Source: an uncultured bacterium (GTDB lineage Bacteria; Krumholzibacteriota; Krumholzibacteriia; LZORAL124-64-63). From it: a DNA stretch of 22,053 nucleotides. The notes beneath the pieces are model-generated. The model was not told the DNA's origin and made no database searches. It saw nothing but the letters and a program-made list of their open reading frames with translations. Positions 8,901 through 14,643 of this stretch are shown in pieces. Position 1 is the stretch's first letter; each line of letters begins with the position of its first letter. The stretch is from NCBI GenBank assembly GCA_903847545.1, contig CAINDZ010000229.1, forward strand, positions 1-22,053. Reading direction: 5' to 3'. The position numbers and the translations under genes were made by a program.

Positions 8901-9587
8901 GAGTTGGGGCCGTGTGTACCCCGGCCACCAACCGCAGTGCTGGATCCACTTGCCGCAGAAATAGCTCTGGAACGGCAGCGACACGGCGGCGAACTCATCT
9001 CCGTGCTCGGCGACCAGCCGGCGCAGCACCGGCCCCAACCCCGACGGTACGCGCTCGTCGGCGTCCAGCACGTAGATCCACTCGCCCACGGCGTGAGGCA
9101 CAGCCAGCATACGCGCCGCGTCGAAGTTCGTCGCGCGCGGCGCCGACAACACCAGCGCCCCCCGCTCCCGGGCGATCTCCGCCGTCCGGTCCTCGCTCTC
9201 GTTGTCGATGACGATGACCTGATCAGTCCACCCTTCCAGGCAGTCCAGCGCGCCAGGCAGGTTGCGCTCCTCATTACGGGCGAGGATAATCGCAGTGATG
9301 AGCGGCGGGTTGAGCGTTGAGGGTTGAGGGGTGACGGCGGACGGTTCAGGGGCCGTCGGTGGCTGAGTAGAGGCTTCGGAGCCTCGTATCGAAGCCACCC
9401 GGCGCTTCGCCTTGGTCGGGGCGTGCGGCGGCTCGGGCGCCACCGCATCGGGGCTCGCAGGCGCTTCCGACCCCGGCAGCGCTTGCACCTTGCGCGCTCT
9501 GGGCTTCCGCGTCTTGCCCTTCGCTCCTTGATCCGTGCCCCCTGGCACCTGAACCCCATCCTCGGGCGTCCCTTGCGTCGTTGTCAT
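2994..9587 (-). CDS. Giant modular glycosyltransferase: six GT domains plus TPR-like C-terminus (2,197 residues)
   Basis: One uninterrupted frame. ATG 9587 has GAAGGAC upstream; the stop is TAA. Residues 1-95 are a Pro/Ala/Lys-rich linker. Two tandem GT2 domains resembling the WaaE/KdtX type start near 96 (LITAIILARNEERN, then DAD in VLDADERV) and near 424 (LISAVILARNEQ, ILDADERV). Both carry a WWPGYT motif and a KLN.YTD element. A GT4-like GT-B domain starts near 726, with SRCEGWCRPLMEAMAVG as its nucleotide-sugar motif. A GT34 (GMA12/MNN10)-like domain starts near 1126 (YAKRHNMDYVG, FWLDADTVI). A second GT4 domain spans about 1366-1770 (TKRKGADLLL, GEGFGLPPLEAMGCG). A third GT2 starts near 1802 (DTGSTDRT, VMDADD), followed by TPR-like helices from about 2000. 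No signal peptide or membrane segment is seen, so it is probably cytosolic. Likely role: sequential assembly of a complex glycan. Sugar donors and acceptor cannot be read from the sequence. Each family call is from motifs; typical single GTs are 250-400 residues. Confidence 0.93.
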   Translation of the reverse strand: MTTTQGTPEDGVQVPGGTDQGAKGKTRKPRARKVQALPGSEAPASPDAVAPEPPHAPTKAKRRVASIRGSEASTQPPTAPEPSAVTPQPSTLNPPLITAIILARNEERNLPGALDCLEGWTDQVIVIDNESEDRTAEIARERGALVLSAPRATNFDAARMLAVPHAVGEWIYVLDADERVPSGLGPVLRRLVAEHGDEFAAVSLPFQSYFCGKWIQHCGWWPGYTRPQLLKKGRFRYGERLHSGVEVDGAVLTAPHDDPGRAVLHYSYDDLHHYVAKLNHYTDAEAEALHADGRSHTWQAHLAHFACDWAHYYDRGRAHLDGMHGFVLAFMSASYRFLARAKLWDLRRQREELDGKDAVPGSVAEMLDLIDSVVQHGPARWLAESYAPPVDVRREDADQSAPPAVSSELDATPPGRPVPGQAPLISAVILARNEQGRIADALRSLAGWTDEIIVVDNDSEDDTAAIARAHGAAVLPAPRTESFDGLRNVALEVARGEWAFILDADERVSPRLGSELRRILNTGHVEFDGLCVPFKNVFYGKWMQSHAWWPGYTGPRLVRRHRCRMGARVHAGCQVDGRVVRMPAGDLDLHVRHEAYDTIGHYLDKLNRYTDLEAAGLLEDGASHSWQAMLGSFVRDWVTHYDVLGAREDEMHGFVQSFLCSLYRFVAWAKLWDLRRKAGDAAPDEPLPRSLAEIVHFMRAAARQAAQGPPFQPTGGSSVAALQDGARVPLLWHGPVFDRSGYSEGGRNLVLAALGAGERLALAPIDWGDTAGLSGEDRRALEERITPADTPAELFVTNTLPYAIRPAPNAVFHIARVFFETDRLPVGWANKLNGLDRIWAPGPYCRDLFVGSGVDPARIALVPEAIDPRFLADDIEPMALPVDMAARGAAEPFVFLSVFDWARHKGWDALIEAFACEFRGDDGVRLVLKTWSSLGYSGDDIRRQADALLTACVGRGLHAFPAIHIWQQDVPAPDMPRLYRRAGCYVHASRCEGWCRPLMEAMAVGTPTIATAGGGHTDYHDDAVGYALRCELRPVSEESVRETAFYAGHLWHEPEVGHLRRLMREVRGDRAGAVARAERGRQRIAERYSREAVGRVLRAELAVCRSLASARRSPAPQSGPEPEPVRDAILIQCASGEQTELLDLTREHHTAYAKRHNMDYVGRLGRQAPGRAPTWDKIALIRAALSKGTYKHIFWLDADTVIADVAKDMRRALPDGRWLGMVRHHDPVAKSLAWLNAGAIYLRATPLCRVFIDEVWDAWPVNHPWEDNMSIVMVLANEPDRWPGVAVLPDEWNSTRLMNEVRDPVVKAWHGYGSVAARRHVMTAELANMGPGSARPSPGEPRPEVAPELRMPAPNPVPMDPAPPVDFRLALGRPLRLRWEGDQFIRSSLALVNREMCLRLAARSDVELSVSTGIDPWHTLTEEADPRVAALRAKAAASLSGPPDIVVRHHWPPDWRPPVEGELVVMQPWELSHLPRTDWIDGAAHGAADVWANSRFVRDAYVRSGVPAEKVALVPEGVRLDVFRPDGPSGPPAGLEPAIAERVARARTRFLFVGGATKRKGADLLLTAFAAAFGGAQDAALIVKDMGAATFYQGQTLRDAILTSQRDPSSSPVAYLDGDLADEDLAALYRYCSCLVLPTRGEGFGLPPLEAMGCGLSVIVPAGAACDDYLDDTTAYRIPFRRVMLPGQFRDPPAAPFTPWQNEPDMDNLIQAFRWVHEHPEEARARGAAGRARVEAGWTWDRAVAIACQRMLRLVEAHKPAATPAAVEWAVDSGQGSAGSGQADAAPTSAVPKTRRRKPAISLCVIARDEEPRIGHCLASAKPYVDEIIVLDTGSTDRTREVAAEHGARVFEAVWPDSFAAARNATIELAKGRYIFVMDADDVLPAESGQLLRELVKKHPGSDAAFNAQVRIPPGPNEFSPSAVDHVKLFPNRPDIRYEFRIHEQVLPSLRRARLPVLPSDLYVVHEHYDRSPEGQGRKRNRDFGLLDLDLRDRPGHPFTLFNLGMTYLLATREYEVAAQCLRRSLDASDWRDSIVRKAYALLTTTRVCQEEWAQALAANEEGRSHYPDDAELLFLGGQTYQRLDRFDEARAALERLVKGTDDPQFRSCDVGLRTYRGRHELALLFGRMGDAQHAAAELEQIAGQWPDYLPARVDLVHALLRLGRRDEAAHALEQIPRAPAVAQQLDRLAAELAGRR
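9310..9333 (-). repeat. Short tandem GGTTGAG-type repeat inside the first linker
   Basis: On the plus strand GGGTTGAG, CGTTGAG and GGGTTGAG follow one another, and they encode part of the Pro-rich linker (QPSTLNPP) just before the first GT2 domain. The run is in frame in the coding sequence. Confidence 0.45.
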
Positions 9588-9706
9588 GCGTTATGTCCTT
9601 CACGCGCGGCCCGGAGGCGCGCTGGCGGTTCGTCTGTGTGACGATGGCTCCGGCTCCGTCCGAGGACACGCTTCGTCCACTCGGCGGAGCGGGCCGTACC
9701 CGAGCA

Positions 9707-12700
9707 TCAGGATTGCGCTGACGGCGCGGGAGCGGGCCGGGCCGCCCTGTTCTCGATCACCGCCAACCCGAGGTGGTCGTCAGCCGGCACTCCGCCCTCC
9801 GCGGTCCACAACCGCGTTACCCCATACCCGGCACCCTCGATCCAACGGAGGGCCTCCCCCACCGTGTTGGAGGGGTTGACGGCATCGTGGATCAAAATCA
9901 GTCCGCCCGGGCACACAAGGCGCGCCGCGCGCTCGAACTCCGCCCAGACGTGAGCCGCGTCATGCGCCGAGTCCAGCAGGGCGGCTTCGTACGTCTCACC
10001 GGCCGCAACCGCTGCCTCGAGGGCGCCGAGGGAGTCGCCCATCCTTGTCTCGATGCAACTCGCGATCGAGTCCGGCAGTAGCGACCACAGGCCATGGCGG
10101 TCAGGCAACGCCTCCCGGTCCACCGTGACGACCCGTCCGTCAGGGTGGTGCGCCACTGCAGCCGCCAGACACGCCGTCGAGATCCCACGCCCGGTGCCGG
10201 CTTCGAACACGCGGATGCAGCCGTTGGCGCGCATCAGATAGTGGAGGGCGGCCAGGAGCGGAAAGGTCGCGGTATCTCGCACGATACCGTCGGAGCCGTC
10301 GTGGGTGCCATAGAACGACCACGCGAGAGCGTTGGTGCCGTGCATACCGATCCAGAGCCGCAGCGCCCCGGTGAACTGCGCGTAGTGATCGCCGTCCTCC
10401 GACACCGCGCCGTCCACAGCCAGCCGATCGCACTCGGTGCGGAGCGGCGCCTGGTACGGGCGACTCGGGCCCGCGAAGTGCACCACCCGCACCGGCCGAC
10501 CCCGGCAGACGAGCCGCTCGCGGCCGCCCACGGTCACCCGGTCCATGCGGTTCTGCGCGGGAAGCAGGTTGTACGTGTCGTCGATCTGGACAGCACAACC
10601 AAGGCGCGCCAGGGCGAGGTTGAAGACGAACTGATTCCGCGCGCCGTGGGTGGGGTCCGCCTCCATCCATCTGGTCGACCTCGGTAGGAGGCGCCGCATG
10701 AACTGATCCACGCGAACCAGCGCCTGCCGCCCCGCCGCGAACACGCCGTCATTGATGACAAGAGGGAAGTTGGCTTCGTCGCGGGGCGCGCCAAGCAAGT
10801 AGGCGAGGTCCTCGGCGCGGCCGCGGTAGAAGCCCCACAACGCCTCCCCAAGTGTGCGCGCGCCCGCCGCGATGTACTGGTCAGAGGCGACCAGAACCGA
10901 ACCAGGCGGACACACCTCCAGAGCGGCGAACAGGGGACGCAGGTCGCCGAAGACCAGCGTGTCGGCGTCCAAGCAGACGAACTGCTCGGCCCCGACGACC
11001 CCGGCAGCGGAGTAGAGGACTGACTTCACCATGGAGCGGATTGGAGCGACCGCACGGCACTCCACCAGTCGGGCGCCGAATCTGGCAGCGACGGCGCGGC
11101 ACTCCTCGTCGGCGTCGACTGCGAAGACGACTACGATCGCGTCCTCGCAGCGCCCATTGGCCTGCAGCGATCCCAGCATGTCGGCGAGCATACCGGCATA
11201 GCCGGGCGAGACGACAGTGGCCACACATCGCTCGCCCGTGATCGGGCGCGCCGGTGGGAGGATCTCCACGCGTTCGAGGCAGTCCACGTACCTAGGTCGC
11301 TCCGTCGTCGCCCCTTCGCCGGCCACGACTGGGTCGAGCCACACGGCGTGGCAGTGCTCCCACCGGCGCGCCGTGACGCACAGCTCCAGTTGCTCCGCGC
11401 CACGGATATCGGCCTCGAGCGGCCGGGGCAGTTCGCCGGCCCGGACGGCCTCCGTGGCGGCGACGACAACGCCGTCCGCCAGGATAGAGAAGTCGGCGCT
11501 GGCGCTGCTGGTAGCAATGTCGTCATTGAGCGCGACCTCACAGGCAAAGCGCTCGAAGCCGTGCCCGGTAGCGAAGACGACCCGGCTTGGCGGATGCGCG
11601 CTGATCGAGTGAGTGTAGGGCTGCCCCTGAACCAGAACGGAGCCGCCCTCGTAGCCGAGGTCGCCGTGTAGTCCGAGAGCGCCCCACCCGACCTCACGGT
11701 TCGTGATGGTCAGTTCATCCAGGTACATTATCGGCTCCCCCGTGCCCACGATCCAGCGCCGAGAGTACATGGCGCCCTGCGCCCCGGCCAGCCTGGTTCG
11801 GGTCGAACTTACCCAATCGCCCGGTGCACTCCGCGCCGGGTTGAACACGATGCGGCCCGGCGCGAGGCCGGACAGGTGCGAGGCGAAGCCGGACTCCAGG
11901 TCGCCATGCCATTTCTGGCGGAAGATCGCCTCGTTACGATGCATGAGGCCCGCAACTCCACCCCGCGGGTCGGCTCCAATCCTCCGCAGGGTCCGGCCGC
12001 CGTGGTGATGAACATAGGCCCGTGTCGCGATCAGGAGGCGATGGCCGGCCCGACGCATCCGGTAGCTGAGATCGTTATCCTCGAAGGTTCCGAGCCCGAA
12101 GCGCTCGTCGAAGCCGCCGATCGCCCCAAGCACGCTGCGCCGCGCGGCGATGCAGAACCCCGACAGCATGTCGGTCTCCACGTCATCGCATGCGCGGCCC
12201 GCCAGGTCCTGGGCGAACAGCTCAAGCGTGTCGAGCGACGTGATGTTCGGCGCGACGTTCTGACCCACGGCGAAGTTGGTGAGCGGCCCGGTCGCGGCGA
12301 CATCCCGGGCGCTAAGGAGCGCCTCGACGAGCCGGACGAGCCCCGCCCGCGGCGCCACGGTATCGCTGTTCAAGAACAGCACCGTGTCCCCGTTAGACTC
12401 GGCCAGGCCGCGGTTGCAGGCGGCGGCAAAGCCGGCGTTGCGACCCATCCGGATCACGCGGATCGGCGGGGCACCCCCGGACGCCGCGTACGCATTGGCC
12501 GCGTCCGCCGCGTCGTCCGGCGACGCGTTGTCGACCACGATGGTCTCGTGGATCAGGTCGGTGCACTTCGCCAGGCTGTCCAAGCAATGCCGCAAGTCCT
12601 CGGCTCCGCCGTGGAGCGGGATGACGACCGAGACGAGTGGCCATCCGGCAGGCACGCGCGGTGGGGAACAACCCGCTGCCTCCGACGGCGCCAGCTTGCG

Positions 12701-13438
12701 AAAGCGGGCCGCCGCCCGCTTCAGGAGACGCGGCACGGAGATGCGCTCAGCGAACCCGTAGGCCGCCGGGTGGGTCGGGTGCAGGTTGCGCATGAGGCGG
12801 TCGCCGTCCCATCGCCGCCATACGTTCTCGTACCAGCCCTCGACGACCTCGTTACGGTGGCTCCACGTGGCAAGCTTCCGGCGTATACGGGCGTCCGGCC
12901 CGGTATACGACAGATGGTGGAGCAGACCATCGCCAGGGCCGAGGACGAGGCTGCGCCCACCCTCGAACCGGCTCAAGCCCACCGGCCGGGCGCGGTCGAG
13001 ACGCACCATCATGGCCGGCGTCAGGCTTTCGCGGGGACGGATCACATACTCTGGCGACTTCCAGTAGGTGTCCATGTGGCAGTGCAACCTGTCCGCTTGG
13101 TCGGCGCGGGCGGCCCTGCACAGCGCGCGCAGCAGAGCCGGTTCGACGATCTCGTCGCCGTCCGGTATCAGGGCGTGTGTGAATCCGCGTTCCTTTAGGG
13201 CGTCGACGGCGCCGAGCCGGTGATCAAGTTCCGAACGCCACTCGCCCAGCACCACCTCCGCGCCGGCATCGGTGGCGATTCTTGCCGTCTGCTCCCAGTC
13301 GCCGGGCTCGTCGGCCCACGGTACGCGGCTCACGAAGCAGAACACCGGCCCCGCCCGGCGAACCGACGTGATCGATTCGGCAAGGTACCAGTAGTCGTCG
13401 TGGAGGATGTAGGCGCACGCCAGACGCGGTGTCGGCAT
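9707..13438 (-). CDS. GT2 / GT2 / NPCBM / GT8-like / methyltransferase chimera (1,243 residues)
   Basis: The chosen start is ATG 13438 (MPTPRLACAYILHDDYWYL). The frame could begin at TTG 13489, 17 codons earlier, but that adds residues unlike the fold. Domains, with approximate residues: 5-230, a GT2-like domain (LIPDGDEIVE acidic motif); 267-520, a rhamnosyltransferase-type GT2 (VSVVIPLHG, IVVDNASPDD, NAGFAAACNRG, FLNSDT, EDNDLSYRMRRAG); 570-706, an NPCBM carbohydrate-binding module (YLDELTI, GWGALGLHG, HSISAHPPSRVVF, then a VALNDDI element); 737-1020, a GT8-like domain (FVCLDADTLVFGD); 1070-1235, a class I SAM methyltransferase (FEAGTGRGIS, then LLDSAHDAA and GGLILIHDAV). There is no signal peptide. 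It lies 93 bases after the small methyltransferase and 119 bases before the giant glycosyltransferase. Likely role: building and methylating a glycan, with NPCBM perhaps holding the acceptor; specificity is unknown. NPCBM is usually found in glycoside hydrolases, so its position between GT domains is unusual. Confidence 0.92.
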   Translation of the reverse strand: MPTPRLACAYILHDDYWYLAESITSVRRAGPVFCFVSRVPWADEPGDWEQTARIATDAGAEVVLGEWRSELDHRLGAVDALKERGFTHALIPDGDEIVEPALLRALCRAARADQADRLHCHMDTYWKSPEYVIRPRESLTPAMMVRLDRARPVGLSRFEGGRSLVLGPGDGLLHHLSYTGPDARIRRKLATWSHRNEVVEGWYENVWRRWDGDRLMRNLHPTHPAAYGFAERISVPRLLKRAAARFRKLAPSEAAGCSPPRVPAGWPLVSVVIPLHGGAEDLRHCLDSLAKCTDLIHETIVVDNASPDDAADAANAYAASGGAPPIRVIRMGRNAGFAAACNRGLAESNGDTVLFLNSDTVAPRAGLVRLVEALLSARDVAATGPLTNFAVGQNVAPNITSLDTLELFAQDLAGRACDDVETDMLSGFCIAARRSVLGAIGGFDERFGLGTFEDNDLSYRMRRAGHRLLIATRAYVHHHGGRTLRRIGADPRGGVAGLMHRNEAIFRQKWHGDLESGFASHLSGLAPGRIVFNPARSAPGDWVSSTRTRLAGAQGAMYSRRWIVGTGEPIMYLDELTITNREVGWGALGLHGDLGYEGGSVLVQGQPYTHSISAHPPSRVVFATGHGFERFACEVALNDDIATSSASADFSILADGVVVAATEAVRAGELPRPLEADIRGAEQLELCVTARRWEHCHAVWLDPVVAGEGATTERPRYVDCLERVEILPPARPITGERCVATVVSPGYAGMLADMLGSLQANGRCEDAIVVVFAVDADEECRAVAARFGARLVECRAVAPIRSMVKSVLYSAAGVVGAEQFVCLDADTLVFGDLRPLFAALEVCPPGSVLVASDQYIAAGARTLGEALWGFYRGRAEDLAYLLGAPRDEANFPLVINDGVFAAGRQALVRVDQFMRRLLPRSTRWMEADPTHGARNQFVFNLALARLGCAVQIDDTYNLLPAQNRMDRVTVGGRERLVCRGRPVRVVHFAGPSRPYQAPLRTECDRLAVDGAVSEDGDHYAQFTGALRLWIGMHGTNALAWSFYGTHDGSDGIVRDTATFPLLAALHYLMRANGCIRVFEAGTGRGISTACLAAAVAHHPDGRVVTVDREALPDRHGLWSLLPDSIASCIETRMGDSLGALEAAVAAGETYEAALLDSAHDAAHVWAEFERAARLVCPGGLILIHDAVNPSNTVGEALRWIEGAGYGVTRLWTAEGGVPADDHLGLAVIENRAARPAPAPSAQS

Positions 13439-13530
13439 GATGGGCCTAATCGCGCCGAGCGGCCGAAGGACTTGCGGCTCCGCGCCCAACCATCACGCGC
13501 AGGGCGCTCGTCCGAACCGGACTGCGTCTC

Positions 13531-14169
13531 TCACCTTGCGGACAGCGGGACCTTGCCGAATTCCAACCACACCTCGGGCTCTCTGAACGAAGCAAATCGT
13601 ATCTCCCTGAGGGCGCAACCTCTCGCCTCGAAGGTGCGGACCACCGTGTCGGCGCCGTCCTCGACGTCCGTACCAAGCTCGAACTTGGCGCCGTGGGCCA
13701 GGACATTCGCGTCGCCCCGGTCGGGGTAGGGCAGAACGACGTGAAACGCGCCTTCGGCGCTGACCACCCTTCTCATCTCCAGGATAGCTCTATCCGGGTA
13801 GTAAGCATGCTCCAGCGTGTGGGACGAGTACACCACGTCGAACGCGCCGTCCTCGAACATATCGAGCGCGTGCATATCGCACGTGAACACCGGATAGCCC
13901 GACTGTCTGGCCCGGTCGGCCTTGGCCGGATTGAGCTCGACACCGACCACGTTCGCGAAACCATAAGCAGCGAAGACCGTCAGCCCAACCCCGTCTCCAC
14001 ACGCGATATCCAGCACGCGCAGCGAACGATCATATCCTGAGAGTACCTCCTGGATGTACCGTTCCTGGCCGATGCGCCAGGTGCTGGACTGCGACTCGAA
14101 GCTGCAGAAGTCGCGAACCTGCAGTCGCTTGTACACCTCGTAGTCGCCTACGATCTCAGAGTATCTCAT
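13531..14169 (-). CDS. Class I SAM-dependent methyltransferase, Methyltransf_11 type (212 residues)
   Basis: The SAM-binding motif I is VLDIACGDGVG at about residues 51-61. An acidic residue ends the second strand (VGVELNP), FDVVYSSHTLEHAYYPD is the motif IV-like segment, and MRRVVSAEGAFHVVLP follows. Length and order fit small methyltransferases of polysaccharide clusters. The ATG at 14169 overlaps the stop of the preceding RHS relic in ATGA. The ribosome binding site is weak, so translation may depend on coupling to the upstream frame. It sits directly upstream of two giant glycosyltransferases, so the likely substrate is a sugar of the same glycan, perhaps as a cap. This is inference; the acceptor atom cannot be told. 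Confidence 0.88.
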   Translation of the reverse strand: MRYSEIVGDYEVYKRLQVRDFCSFESQSSTWRIGQERYIQEVLSGYDRSLRVLDIACGDGVGLTVFAAYGFANVVGVELNPAKADRARQSGYPVFTCDMHALDMFEDGAFDVVYSSHTLEHAYYPDRAILEMRRVVSAEGAFHVVLPYPDRGDANVLAHGAKFELGTDVEDGADTVVRTFEARGCALREIRFASFREPEVWLEFGKVPLSAR

Positions 14170-14560
14170 TGGAGGCTGGCCTCATGTCTGCGGTTGACCG
14201 GCATGTGCGGCTTGACAGTCGGACGGAGCCGTGGACGCCACTCGGTACGGGTCGTAACTGGTGCCGGAGTGATAGCGCCGTTCGCGTCGGTGAGATGCCT
14301 CACGTGGCCGGCGTGGTCCGGCACCTGGTAGCTGCTCGCACCGTTGGCCCTGCCGGAGTAGAGACCGCCGGGGCTTTCGGGCTGCTGGGTGTAGATGGCG
14401 AAGGTGCCTCCCGGCAGCTTCTCAAGCAGCACATTGACGCCGTCGTAGATGACCGGTCGCGGCCAGATGCGCCGGTGCCGGTGTAGCTCTCCCGGAGGCC
14501 GTGGGCATTGTAGGTGTTCGTCTCTATCGCCCCGTTTGCATGGACGATCTGCAGGGGCCG
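14166..14560 (-). pseudogene. RHS/YD-repeat relic, 3' exon, frameshifted
   Basis: From 14560 the frame reads RPLQIVHANGAIETNTYN and then AHGLRESYTGTGA. A missing base near 14460 shifts the RHS match to the next frame, which continues VLLEKLPGG, PESPGGLYSGRANG, PDHAGHVRHLTDANGAIT and stops with TGA at 14166. The segments align in order with the intact RHS protein of this window (DTENRLTKVVQVSGYTEENT, LPGSPGGLL, IPDMQGHVRQVTDVDGDAV). The last 30 or so codons (EWRPRLRP onward) no longer look like RHS. No toxin domain follows, so this is a decayed orphan tail. The stop overlaps the methyltransferase start. Confidence 0.8.
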
Positions 14561-14600
14561 GTCGAGTAGGGGCGCGGCGTTGCCGCCGCGCCCCCCTCTA
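14561..14600 (-). ncRNA. Group II intron domain VI and 3' splice site
   Basis: GGGGCGCGGCG and CGCCGCGCCCC pair around a short loop, and CTACTC follows with an unpaired A that could act as the branch point. The intron ends in AC at 14561, fitting the AY rule. Confidence 0.7.
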
Positions 14601-14601
14601 A

Positions 14602-14635
14602 GAACCGGACGTGACAGTTTCCCGTCATCCGGCTC
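14602..14635 (-). ncRNA. Group II intron domain V (catalytic hairpin)
   Basis: The 34-base element starts GAGCCGGATGACGGGAAACT and ends CGTCCGGTTC. It has the normal length, the AGC catalytic-triad region, a GAAA tetraloop and pairing stems. Together with domain VI it marks the 3' part of the ribozyme. Confidence 0.88.
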
Positions 14636-14643
14636 AAGCCTTC

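Noticed and set aside
11876..13198. 440-codon open frame on the plus strand
   Set aside because: Antisense shadow of the GT2 and N-terminal region of the NPCBM chimera, caused by high GC.
13439..13489. TTG start at 13489 for the NPCBM chimera
   Set aside because: The extra 17 codons are Pro/Arg-rich and outside the fold, no good ribosome binding site precedes the TTG, and ATG 13438 opens directly on the domain.
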